From NCBI RefSeq assembly GCF_014334135.1, contig NZ_CP060497.1, positions 4,960,001-5,024,000 of the forward strand: a stretch of 64,000 nt of DNA, written 5' to 3'. The DNA is from Olivibacter sp. SDN3. Its GTDB lineage: Bacteria; Bacteroidota; Bacteroidia; Sphingobacteriales; Sphingobacteriaceae. The notes under the pieces were generated by a model. The model was not told the DNA's origin. It saw only the letters and a list, made by a program, of their open reading frames with translations, and searched no databases. Within the stretch, counting starts at the first letter, position 1; each line of letters opens with the position of its first letter. The position numbers and the translations under genes are program-made. This document shows positions 55,046-62,744 of this stretch, piece by piece.

Positions 55046-55480
55046 ATGTTATCATCGGAATATAGGATAATATCAATAGAAAACAACAGCCAAAGCATAA
55101 ATCTGCCTGACTGGTTTATTGATGATTACGATAAGTTTAAAAAGGAGGTAAAAGGGAAAACCTCGTTTGGTATTGGCTTTAATATTGAAAAAAAAATTAT
55201 TTCTATCGAAGTTACAATTTCATACCATATAAATGTTAATGACAGTGATTTAGAGTTGTTTAGCGTGAAGGTAAACACTGGTTTCCTTATTTCTAATATT
55301 GATAAATACATTAGAAAGGGAGACGATGGAAATGTAATAGACAATACACTGCTATCCGAATTAACCGCCGTTTCCATGTCTCATTCCAGAGGTATTCAAT
55401 CATTTTTAGTCAGTAATACAGTATTAAAAAACATGTTGCTTCCTAATAAATTACCAAACTTCGATTCTCCAGATTCATAA
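55046..55480 (+). CDS. SecB-like fold protein (tentative)
   Basis: 144 residues. The order of predicted strands and the C-terminal helix (FGIGFNIEKKIISIEVTISY, then FSVKVNTGFLISNIDKYI, then LSELTAVSMSHSRGIQSFLV and a final helix) resembles SecB-like chaperone-fold proteins found in Bacteroidota, where a strand with SRG precedes the last segment. This is a pattern match by eye. It ends the three-gene cassette and a terminator follows after 170 bases. It may chaperone or neutralise a partner from the cassette. Confidence 0.4.
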   Translation: MLSSEYRIISIENNSQSINLPDWFIDDYDKFKKEVKGKTSFGIGFNIEKKIISIEVTISYHINVNDSDLELFSVKVNTGFLISNIDKYIRKGDDGNVIDNTLLSELTAVSMSHSRGIQSFLVSNTVLKNMLLPNKLPNFDSPDS

Positions 55481-55648
55481 TTACAGCTTATGTATTAATC
55501 CAACATACTTTACTGCCCCCCCTTTTTTTCCTTCAATTAACCGAAGCAATATTACCGCCTTCCGTCACACAACACATTACCGCCCGTTGTACCCTGTCTA
55601 TCCTCATCAAAAGTGCTTTAAATTTAGATCCACGAAAGTGGGTGGTCT

Positions 55649-55676
55649 GGCCCGGTAACTCCGGGCTTTTCTTTTT
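55649..55676 (+). terminator. Terminator of the three-gene cassette
   Basis: Stem GCCCGG/CCGGGC (55650-55655, 55661-55666) with loop TAACT, followed by TTTTCTTTTT. Upstream a CCAC-GAAA-GTGG mini-hairpin (55630-55641) with a GNRA-type loop precedes it. The terminator overlaps the end of the convergent HTH gene. Confidence 0.8.
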
Positions 55677-55959
55677 ACATAATGCCTATTTTAGATATTT
55701 TTACGTCCCCCTGCCTTGCCGCTTCCAATTCAAGTCTTTCCAGCCTCCAGTGTTTATTTTTACCGGATTGCCTCTTTGTTATCTTTTTTTCACCCAACCA
55801 TCTGTTTACGTTGGCCTCTCCATATATCCTATAAGCCTCCTGCTTGGTCAGGTCGGGTTTTATAGCCCCCATTCGGGTAAGGACATCGACAGCCGTCAGC
55901 GTTGCTGCCACCTTGGCTATTATTTCGGCCTCCCTTAATGAGTATACTTTAGTTTCCAT
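55675..55959 (-). CDS. Small HTH-like protein
   Basis: 94 residues. Composition and order suggest DNA binding: an N-terminal helix pair (SLREAEIIAKVAATLTAVDV), then LTKQEAYRIYGEANVNRWLG with a following basic stretch EKKITKRQSGKNKHWRLERL. It resembles the small site-selecting proteins of Bacteroidota phages and elements but no family is named. It follows three other - strand genes at 76 bases distance. Confidence 0.6.
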   Translation of the reverse strand: METKVYSLREAEIIAKVAATLTAVDVLTRMGAIKPDLTKQEAYRIYGEANVNRWLGEKKITKRQSGKNKHWRLERLELEAARQGDVKISKIGIM

Positions 55960-56034
55960 TATTTTATTTATTAATTGTTAAACTTGTTGCAATACTTATG
56001 GGCGTCGCGTTTCACGACACCCGGTGCTCTAAAT

Positions 56035-56376
56035 TCATTTTTTGATGGCCACGCCAGCATCCATGTTGGTTATCCAATTATTGGGATCGTTAACACCTTC
56101 ACTGAATCCGTCTACGAAAGACACACTACCGTGCAGCGCGGTTATAGTGCCTAAAATATACGTGACTTCATTTAGTGTTTTCAGATCGTCCAATGTTAAG
56201 GATAATGAATTGTTTTTTTGTGTACCAATTGATTTGATTTTATCCCTTGTTATGGCGGCTAAACCAGCTATTAACTTATCCAAATCACATTCGGACACCA
56301 CAGAACTTACCTTTTCCCCAAAGCTCGTATAGGTCTCTTGAGATAATTCAGATAACGATGTTCTTTGATCACTCAT
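56035..56376 (-). CDS. Unrecognised small helical protein A
   Basis: 113 residues, hydrophilic to amphipathic helices, no membrane segment (SLSELSQETYTSFGEKVSSV, LDKLIAGLAAITRDKIKS, LTLDDLKTLNEVTYILGTIT). Third of three - strand genes; its start overlaps the end of the preceding gene by eight bases, so translation is coupled. Weak similarity in helix pattern to protein C of this cassette (LDxxxxLNxV) suggests a common origin. Function unknown. Confidence 0.65.
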   Translation of the reverse strand: MSDQRTSLSELSQETYTSFGEKVSSVVSECDLDKLIAGLAAITRDKIKSIGTQKNNSLSLTLDDLKTLNEVTYILGTITALHGSVSFVDGFSEGVNDPNNWITNMDAGVAIKK

Positions 56377-57028
56377 GGCAGCTCCTTTCTTTCTTTACAA
56401 CCTCCTTAATCCAATCGGCGCACATTCCTTCAAATTCTTTGATACCGGCCAGCACTTCTGAGTATGCATTGATTATGTAAGTGTTGCCGTCCGCAGAAGC
56501 GATCCGAAGCAGTTCAGAGGACTTCTTACGGTTGGAGCTAAAGAGATCTTTACATATAATTCTGGCTCTCGCGCTGGAAGCGATGGAAACCCCGCTTACT
56601 GATTCCGGTTTTTCGAACATTGGATCGAAAGCGCTGTTTTTTATGATTTTATCCAAATATCCGGTGTTCATTTTTTCGGAGCGCGAGAAGAAGCGTTCCA
56701 GCATAAACTTGGCAGAAATGAGAGTATTTACGATAAACATAAGACCTGCGCCGCTATCTATACGCCATTCGAGATCCTTTTCAAATTGATGTTCGCGTGA
56801 GTTTTCTTTAGTATCACTGGATATAAGTATCGATAAATAGCTAAATAGATCCATGAGTTCTTCTATCTCGAGAGAGTTGAACTTGGTCTGCAACGCCGAT
56901 AAAGTTTCGTTACAATGCTTTACCTCAGAGGCCAGGTTAGCTGCGGTTACACCGTCAAGTTGTAGCATAGCCATGTCGCGAGATTCGGTCCTTGACTTCA
57001 TCCCCGATGATCTTTCGGTATACCCCAT
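56369..57028 (-). CDS. Unrecognised helical protein B
   Basis: 219 residues, all-helical by composition (CNETLSALQTKFNSLEIEEL, IKNSAFDPMFEKPESVSG, YSEVLAGIKEFEGMCADWIK). It lies between proteins A and C (overlap of 8 bases and gap of 3 bases) so the three form one operon. No signal peptide, no catalytic motif seen. Possibly a structural or regulatory factor of the mobile element. Confidence 0.65.
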   Translation of the reverse strand: MGYTERSSGMKSRTESRDMAMLQLDGVTAANLASEVKHCNETLSALQTKFNSLEIEELMDLFSYLSILISSDTKENSREHQFEKDLEWRIDSGAGLMFIVNTLISAKFMLERFFSRSEKMNTGYLDKIIKNSAFDPMFEKPESVSGVSIASSARARIICKDLFSSNRKKSSELLRIASADGNTYIINAYSEVLAGIKEFEGMCADWIKEVVKKERSCHE

Positions 57029-57031
57029 AGC

Positions 57032-57355
57032 TTAACTATTAAGTGGTGTATAACTTTTTATATGGTAATAACATTCCGATATTGCACAGATAACATTGTT
57101 CAGGCTCTCTGCCTCATCTAGTGCATACGAGCAAAGCTCACTGTCTCCCTCATCACTGTATGACCCCGCTTCTATAAGCCGGTCACTCAAAACGGAATTG
57201 AGCGTTTGTAACACAGCCGGGACTTCAAGGGCGTTGATAACCGCGGCTATCGATTTGACCAGTTGTTCTAATTCTTGATTTCTGACGTCGATATTAGCGT
57301 CGTTTTTTGTGGATGCAGGTTTCGCAGTCCTGCTGATAATTTGGGTAGTTCCCAT
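57032..57355 (-). CDS. Unrecognised small helical protein C
   Basis: 107 residues, first gene of the - strand operon. After a flexible start (residues 1-25) come amphipathic helices LEQLVKSIAAVINALEVPAV and LQTLNSVLSDRLIEAGSYSD, then LDEAESLNNVICAISECYYH. No family is recognised. A 13-base inverted repeat in the upstream region may control the operon. Confidence 0.6.
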   Translation of the reverse strand: MGTTQIISRTAKPASTKNDANIDVRNQELEQLVKSIAAVINALEVPAVLQTLNSVLSDRLIEAGSYSDEGDSELCSYALDEAESLNNVICAISECYYHIKSYTPLNS

Positions 57356-57624
57356 GATGACTTTTATTAAATAGCCGGGTCGCTGCGAAACACATCCAAA
57401 GTATGGAAAGTTTCGGTACTTTCACCCGATCGCCCGGCATTATAATTAATAAATTTTTTATCTGAATCTCTTCAGATGTGTTTCGCACTACAATAGTACG
57501 AACGGGAAACAATATTAGCAAATAAAACTTCAATTAACTTTAAGTGTGTAAAAATTGCTACATATATACATTATATCACAAATTTGTAGGATTATATTTC
57601 ATAATATTTAACATTATTTCTTTA
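57356..57624 (-). promoter_or_regulatory. Upstream region of the - strand cassette with 13-base inverted repeat
   Basis: TGCGAAACACATC (57384-57396) and its perfect complement GATGTGTTTCGCA (57475-57487) flank a 78-base interval. The repeat could be paired operator half-sites or the stem of a leader RNA. No exact -7 consensus is visible on the - strand. Confidence 0.45.
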
Positions 57625-57654
57625 TTGATATTGTTCTATCCTTACCTATATTTG
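57625..57654 (+). promoter_or_regulatory. Promoter of the CPFTGRRC protein gene
   Basis: TTG at 57625-57627, 19 bases, TATATTTG at 57647-57654: a full Bacteroidota promoter. It places the transcript start near 57661 and therefore decides for the ATG at 57690 over an upstream in-frame GTG at 57654. Confidence 0.7.
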
Positions 57655-57689
57655 TGTATAACTTACTTTTCGTTAGATATTTAGATAAA

Positions 57690-58274
57690 ATGAGCCAGCG
57701 ACTAGATCTATTGCATAATTTCACTATCCAGGACCTCTGTTACAAGATGCCTAAATCGGGCACCCAAATATTCAAATTGCTGCTTTGTAATAGGAGTGGT
57801 GTATGGGTAGATATATCGGGAGCCATCGAGATTGAGGGGAACGAAGGGTATATAAATCTAAAATACTCAATTAGAGGCTCTCAGCTGCACCAAACTATAC
57901 GTCTGGCATCAATACCTTCTAATATCGGAAATAGCCGCGTGTGGTACTTTATATGTCCTTTCACAGGTCGTAGATGTCGGAAAATATATTTGTACAGATC
58001 ATATTTCAGGGATCGGCACAATTTTGACCATATTTACAGATCTCAAACACTGACCCCTAATCAGAAGAACTACCTAAGGATTGCCGAAGCGGCCAATGAA
58101 GTTGATCGATTGACTACGATGTCCTTTGAAAAGAATTACCGAAAATTCTATTACAATGGCAAACCGACAAAATGGCTTAGCCCTATATTGGAGGCAAGAT
58201 CAATGCTTGCTAACGTTGATAAAGTAGCTTACCAAAGAAGCGGTTATAAATACGGGTGGTTGCTTCTTACTTAA
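57690..58274 (+). CDS. Hypothetical protein with CPFTGRRC motif
   Basis: 194 residues. An N-terminal part of mixed strands (SGTQIFKLLLCNRSGVWVDI, INLKYSIRGSQLHQTIRLAS) is followed by WYFICPFTGRRCRKIYLYRS, a short C-x6-C motif that may hold zinc, and a helical tail with a KW/YG ending. Proteins with the CPxTGRRC motif are common in Bacteroidota mobile elements, but no function is known to me. It stands right before the repeat array. Confidence 0.7.
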   Translation: MSQRLDLLHNFTIQDLCYKMPKSGTQIFKLLLCNRSGVWVDISGAIEIEGNEGYINLKYSIRGSQLHQTIRLASIPSNIGNSRVWYFICPFTGRRCRKIYLYRSYFRDRHNFDHIYRSQTLTPNQKNYLRIAEAANEVDRLTTMSFEKNYRKFYYNGKPTKWLSPILEARSMLANVDKVAYQRSGYKYGWLLLT

Positions 58275-58304
58275 TAAGAACAATCGGTCTAGTCACCCCT
58301 CCCT

Positions 58305-58575
58305 CCCTAAAATCGACCATGAAGAGTTTTGTAAGTCCATAAAAAAGGGCAAAACCTAACAAAACACAATACTATAAAAATCGATCGCAAAAAGTGCACG
58401 AAGAATTTTGCGAGTCCAAATATATAGCCGTCAAAGAGTTTTCCGCCTCCATAAAAAAAAGTGTCCAGTACGTCGGTTGAGTTTTCTAAATAGCGCTACG
58501 AACGATTTAAAGTATTTTCCGAGTCCATTGAAAAAGGTTCATGTTGAATTCTGCGAGTCCATTCATAAGGGCAAG
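58305..58575 (+). repeat. Five degenerate GAGTCCA repeats
   Basis: Units related to GAATTTTGCGAGTCCATAAA occur with their AGTCCA cores at 58334, 58413, 58446 (CCTCCA variant), 58522 and 58556. Spacings are 79, 33, 76 and 34 bases, so pairs recur about every 110 bases. They lie between two genes and contain no credible ORF. Iterons or protein-binding repeats of a replication or transfer origin are the best explanation. Confidence 0.6.
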
Positions 58576-58585
58576 GAGGTCGATT

Positions 58586-58892
58586 CCGCCAATATTCCCA
58601 CCGCTACTAATAGCAAACCGCCAAACCGCCAAATTTCCGCCAATTACATTTTTTTATAACTAATTGTTTTTTAATGAATTATACTTTAAACCGCCAAACC
58701 GCCAAAACCGCCTATAAAAGCTATTTTCTATTATTATTATATAAATATAACATATACGGCGATTTATATACTATTGTTATTAAATGTTATTTAGTGGCGG
58801 TTTTGGCGGTTTTGGCGGAACTCCATTTAAAACACTGACAGTTAACTTATTAAGAAAACCGCCAAAGTAAAATCATTTTGGCGGTTTGGCGG
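58586..58892. repeat. CCGCC-box array, origin-like
   Basis: Thirteen copies of CCGCC or its complement occur in 307 bases of otherwise AT-rich DNA: + at 58586, 58618, 58626, 58637, 58691, 58699, 58708 and 58859, and - (GGCGG) at 58796, 58805, 58814, 58880 and 58888. Many are spaced 8-9 bases apart by A or T runs. A triplet at 58691-58712 is mirrored by one at 58796-58818, and AAACCGCCAAA (58856-58866) pairs perfectly with TTTGGCGGTTT (58877-58887). Confidence 0.8.
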
Positions 58893-59224
58893 AAACTGTA
58901 CCATTGGTATTTACTTCTATGAAGCCGTTTAATATGCTTTAATTACTACCATAAAAGCTACCATATTTTTTAACTATCTATTTATCAAATATTTAAATAC
59001 AAAATTTAAGAGAAATGTGGATTATAACCTACTTTTTTGACTTTACCGACCTTAATGTCTTAAAGTTATAAATTAACTATTCATAAATACAAATCCGAAA
59101 AGAATAATACATTTTATAACACTATATATCAATCGTTTACATACAAATCGAGTAAAAACAAATGTAACCTATAGGTTTATTAGTGAAACCACAATATCTT
59201 TGAATTATCAAAACATCACACGCT
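58893..59224. other. AT-rich stretch between repeat array and HTH gene
   Basis: No gene. Very AT-rich, as expected of a DNA-unwinding element beside iterons. TATCTTTG at 59195-59202 is a -7 element for the next gene, although no TTG stands at the expected -33 distance. Confidence 0.5.
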
Positions 59225-59497
59225 ATGCTAGTAATTAATAGTAAAGAGGATTTTAAAAGATTGCTTATCGAATCTTTGATTGAATCAGGGATATTGAAGA
59301 GATCAGAGACAGCAACTAAAGATTTAGCTGTTGAAGAGCTTATTGACAATAACACACTGATGGAAAGGCTTAATGTTGCAAGGTCTACGATTATTGAGTG
59401 GCGCAACAAAGGTAAAATTAGGTACATGAAAGTTGGGGGAACGTATAGATATAACTGGAAACATGTCCTTGAGGATTTAGAAAGAAAGGGGGCATAG
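59225..59497 (+). CDS. Excisionase-like helix-turn-helix protein
   Basis: 90 residues. The C-terminal half is a MerR/HTH_17-type winged helix (DNNTLMERLNVARSTIIEWR, NKGKIRYMKVGGTYRYNWKH) as in Xis/AlpA-like and Bacteroidota element regulators; the N-terminal part is a helix. It is first in an eight-gene + strand run. It could direct excision, or bind the adjacent repeats to control replication. Confidence 0.8.
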   Translation: MLVINSKEDFKRLLIESLIESGILKRSETATKDLAVEELIDNNTLMERLNVARSTIIEWRNKGKIRYMKVGGTYRYNWKHVLEDLERKGA

Positions 59498-59498
59498 C

Positions 59499-59762
59499 AT
59501 GAGAAAAGATCTAACCCCCGCTCTCAACTCAGAACATGACAAATATAACGAGGAGAAACTGATTTTCAAAGCGCTATATAAAAACCAGCCGGTTACTCGG
59601 CGTGAGTTATCTAATGCTACCAATATCGAGATAGCTTCTCTGTGCCGTGTATTGTTCAACTTAGTTTATTACACCGGGCAAGTGAAGATAGCGTACCGTA
59701 AAAAATGTCCGAACACTGGACGTACGGTTATGCATTTTGCTTTAAAAAATTGGGAGGGATAA
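59499..59762 (+). CDS. Small winged-helix-like protein
   Basis: 87 residues. LIFKALYKNQPVTRRELSNA followed by TNIEIASLCRVLFNLV has the shape of a winged helix (a domain that separates or recognises DNA), and the end GRTVMHFALKNW gives the wing. It starts one base after the stop of the HTH gene and two bases before the DUF3987 gene, which implies tight co-translation. Probable accessory of the DUF3987 protein. Confidence 0.6.
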   Translation: MRKDLTPALNSEHDKYNEEKLIFKALYKNQPVTRRELSNATNIEIASLCRVLFNLVYYTGQVKIAYRKKCPNTGRTVMHFALKNWEG

Positions 59763-59764
59763 CA

Positions 59765-61150
59765 ATGGCCGGGAGTTTAGTGAAGTCAATGAGCGATTTT
59801 ATCGCAAGATCTGAAAGTATAAAACAGGGTTGTTCATTTCCGATTGAAGTGTTTCCTAAGAAGTTTCAGAAAATCTTAAATCACTACTCATCCATTAAAG
59901 GTTATCCGATAGACTACTTTGGGTCGTCGGTAATAGCGGCATTGTCGGCAAGCATCGGCAGTAATTACTCACTACGAACCATAGACGGATATAAGGTGAA
60001 ATCAAATATATATTTAGCGATAGTCGGTAGTCGAGGCCTGAATAAATCAGAAGCCGTGAATGACGCCTTTAAGCCGGTGGATGAATACACTTCTGAACTC
60101 TATTTGCAATACAAAGAGGAAATGGAGGATTACCGTGAAGCTAAAGAAAATAAAGACGAGGGCGCGATAAAACCGTTGTTTTTAAAACCCATAATAAATG
60201 ATGCTACACAGGAAGCTGTCATAAGTCAGTTAGCGAACAATTATAAAGGTACTACTATAAAGGTCGATGAGCTTGCCGGACTGCTAAAATCATTTAATAA
60301 ATACAGGGAAGGCGGCGACCAAGAATTTTACCTTTCGGCATGGAGCGGCGGATCTTATAGCAAGGAGCGTGTAGGAAGTGATCATGTTTATATAGCTAGC
60401 ATGTATCTTTCAATCGTCGGAACTATACAACCAGCGGTAGCAGAGCAATGCTTTCAAGACAAGGAAGAGTCTGGACTATTTGATAGATTTCTTCTTTGTT
60501 GGCCTGAGCGAACAGTGAAGCCATACCCATCGCATAGATGGTTAGACCCTGCGATTGAGGGGGAATATTCTTCAATGCTAACGCGTCTTCTTAAATTCAA
60601 GTTAAAAACGGGAGAACACATAATACAATTGTCCTATTCTCGAGAATCTGGAGACATTGTGAATAACTGGGTAATGGCGAACATTGATCACGAGAACATA
60701 GATGAAATAACAGAGCGAGAACGCGGTATAAGAGCAAAATTGGATATTTACATACACCGGTTTGCGCTCATTATGCAGATAGCCTACAACGTCTCAGACG
60801 ATCTTATAGACGATGAAATGACTTATATATCCACTGAAGCCGCAACCGCAGCTGTGAGTCTATGTAATTACTTCTTAATCATGGCTGATAGAACTCGGTT
60901 AAAACCAAAATCCGACATGCTGACCGGCAATTGGAAGGAACTGTACGACATGCTGCCAGATGATGGAGCAACATTTAATACGGCGTCTTTTAAGCTTGCT
61001 GCTGAAATGATAGGTATTAGCCCGCGAAGTGCGGAGCGGTGGTTAAAAGATAATTCGCAAAGGAAAGATCCTGATAGGATTTTTGAGAAGATTAAACATG
61101 GTCATTACGCAAAAACATTAAGAAATGACACCAGTAAAGTTAATGGTTGA
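59765..61150 (+). CDS. DUF3987 P-loop protein
   Basis: 461 residues from ATG 59765, which is preceded by GGGAGGGATAACA and lies 2 bases after the upstream stop; a longer frame overlapping that gene is rejected. It has a P-loop GSRGLNKS (88-95) and a Walker B-like TTIKVDELAGLL near 165, then SIVGTIQPAVAEQ near 222 and a helical C-terminus. DUF3987 proteins occur in phages and integrative elements, often near primase or replication genes, and are thought to be helicase-like ATPases. With the repeat array just upstream, this is the best candidate replication initiator. Confidence 0.8.
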   Translation: MAGSLVKSMSDFIARSESIKQGCSFPIEVFPKKFQKILNHYSSIKGYPIDYFGSSVIAALSASIGSNYSLRTIDGYKVKSNIYLAIVGSRGLNKSEAVNDAFKPVDEYTSELYLQYKEEMEDYREAKENKDEGAIKPLFLKPIINDATQEAVISQLANNYKGTTIKVDELAGLLKSFNKYREGGDQEFYLSAWSGGSYSKERVGSDHVYIASMYLSIVGTIQPAVAEQCFQDKEESGLFDRFLLCWPERTVKPYPSHRWLDPAIEGEYSSMLTRLLKFKLKTGEHIIQLSYSRESGDIVNNWVMANIDHENIDEITERERGIRAKLDIYIHRFALIMQIAYNVSDDLIDDEMTYISTEAATAAVSLCNYFLIMADRTRLKPKSDMLTGNWKELYDMLPDDGATFNTASFKLAAEMIGISPRSAERWLKDNSQRKDPDRIFEKIKHGHYAKTLRNDTSKVNG

Positions 61151-61598
61151 GTTGGAGGATTTTAGAGCCAATGTGCCCGAGATCAACGGCAAACGGCAGG
61201 CTATTCCCATTAGAGTGGGAGGTGTTACATGGCCTTGTGTATTTTCCGCTATAAGCGCACTGGTTGATAGGTTTCTAATGGCTCAACATGATCAAAGCAT
61301 AATATGTCAGATGAAATCGTTTTACGAAGTAATATCTGGAAGCGCTATTGAGCTGGATCAAGTAACAGTAGTTGACCCAAATAAACAGCTAAAAAATCTA
61401 TTTAAAGAGATTCAAAGGCTTTTGGAAGACAATATATCTTGTACTGTCGGAGGTGAGCCGGTTTCATGTCTCAAGAGCACTATAAGAGCTATATGGGAGG
61501 GATATAGATGCACATTGGGACGGCAAGAAAACACTTACTGGCAAGATCAGATAAGGAATGTATACGAAATTTTTAATTTAAGCAATTCAGAACAATGA
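61125..61598 (+). CDS. Unrecognised island protein D
   Basis: 157 residues, or 151 if started at the ATG at 61143, which would reduce the overlap with the DUF3987 gene from 26 to 8 bases. Mixed alpha/beta composition: VELEDFRANVPEINGKRQAI, then IRVGGVTWPCVFSAISAL and a helical end. It overlaps the next gene by four bases (ATGA). Function unknown. Confidence 0.6.
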   Translation: MTPVKLMVELEDFRANVPEINGKRQAIPIRVGGVTWPCVFSAISALVDRFLMAQHDQSIICQMKSFYEVISGSAIELDQVTVVDPNKQLKNLFKEIQRLLEDNISCTVGGEPVSCLKSTIRAIWEGYRCTLGRQENTYWQDQIRNVYEIFNLSNSEQ

Positions 61599-62023
61599 AG
61601 AAGAACAAAAAAAACCGATCTAGTAGACGATCATCCAAAATGGGAGGCATCAAAATAACCGACCTGATACCTTCCAAGTACGTCAGGTTAATGATGTCTA
61701 TACAAAACAAATCACACATAAAGGGAATGCCCGATCTCTTTGATCCTGTCGACCTGTACTGCATGTTCATTCACCGAAACGTTAATTTCTTCTTAGGAAT
61801 TCGAAACGGATTTCCAGTGTGTGTTTTCCATGCCGAAGAGATAGGGAAATTCGGGTTTATTATGGACGACATGTTTGCTAGATCAATGGGATACAGAAAC
61901 GCTGACGAAATGGCGGGCAGCGATGAAATGCTGGATTTAGCAAACAACCTATCAGGTACGGGAGAGGAATTTCCAATAGTAGATTCGATGAGAACCCTGC
62001 TAAAGCAAGAAATAAACAAATAA
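61595..62023 (+). CDS. Unrecognised island protein E
   Basis: 142 residues with a strongly basic start (KKNKKNRSSRRSSKMGG), suggesting nucleic-acid binding. The body has ITDLIPSKYVRLMMSIQNKS and LDLANNLSGTGEEFPIVDSM. The ATG overlaps the previous stop. Function unknown. Confidence 0.6.
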   Translation: MKKNKKNRSSRRSSKMGGIKITDLIPSKYVRLMMSIQNKSHIKGMPDLFDPVDLYCMFIHRNVNFFLGIRNGFPVCVFHAEEIGKFGFIMDDMFARSMGYRNADEMAGSDEMLDLANNLSGTGEEFPIVDSMRTLLKQEINK

Positions 62024-62034
62024 AAACAATCAAT

Positions 62035-62727
62035 ATGAACACAGCAATTGAAAAACAAAAAGAAAAGGCTTTTGAGCCTATATTGATCTATGACGGAGTC
62101 AAGGATGCTAATGGGTTTCTTTCAAAATTATCGCTATTAGGGATAGATTTGCGGAAACTGAAAAATGACTTTATAGAATTTGCGGAACCCATTGGTGGGG
62201 TATGGAATAAACAAACCGCTAAAATCGCTATAAATAGTGGAATGACAGCGTTGATAGACAGTTTATGTATAGATTTCATTGGTAAACAGAACAAATACCT
62301 AAGAAATGCCGTAGATAAAGAGCTTGCCCGCCCACGGGAAGAATTTGACGCTAAAGTATATGTTTTTAACCGGGCTGTGGAAAGGTCTAGAATGGATAGC
62401 GTACACGGTTATTACCCAAGCAATTTAACTTCAGCAGACTTCCTGCCCATCAATGATACCGGTGAAATCGTGGTAACAGAGGAATATAAAGCATTGGTGA
62501 AGGAGCAGTTCAATAAATATATAACCAATGAGAAGGATGCCGAAATTTTAACCTTGGTAAAAAACCTATTAAAGGAATGGGACGAAATGAAGTCTAAGTT
62601 GGGGGACTATTCTTATCATCTATTATCTAGTATGAAAACGGATGGTCCTGACGGTTCGACCTTGAAAATGCCTTCAAGTACAACTCTTGCATGGATAATT
62701 GAAGAAAGGAAAAAAACAACTAAATAA
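62035..62727 (+). CDS. Unrecognised island protein F
   Basis: 230 residues, helical and soluble (MNTAIEKQKEKAFEPILIYD; IGKQNKYLRNAVDKELARPR; ILTLVKNLLKEWDEMKSKLG). Twelve bases after protein E. No motif recognised. Position between DUF3987 and small coiled-coil proteins suggests a role in element maintenance. Confidence 0.6.
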   Translation: MNTAIEKQKEKAFEPILIYDGVKDANGFLSKLSLLGIDLRKLKNDFIEFAEPIGGVWNKQTAKIAINSGMTALIDSLCIDFIGKQNKYLRNAVDKELARPREEFDAKVYVFNRAVERSRMDSVHGYYPSNLTSADFLPINDTGEIVVTEEYKALVKEQFNKYITNEKDAEILTLVKNLLKEWDEMKSKLGDYSYHLLSSMKTDGPDGSTLKMPSSTTLAWIIEERKKTTK

Positions 62728-62744
62728 ATAAGGAGGAAATAAAT

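Noticed and set aside
57654-57689. GTG start for the CPFTGRRC protein
   Set aside because: The GTG overlaps the last base of the -7 element, so it would lie upstream of the transcript start.
58408-58659. 83-codon frame over the repeat region
   Set aside because: It runs through the degenerate repeats and CCGCC boxes; its protein has no plausible fold and the repeat explains the sequence better.
58586-58892. CRISPR array
   Set aside because: The units are only 5-14 bases, occur on both strands and are separated by 3-100 bases; there are no constant spacers and no cas genes nearby.
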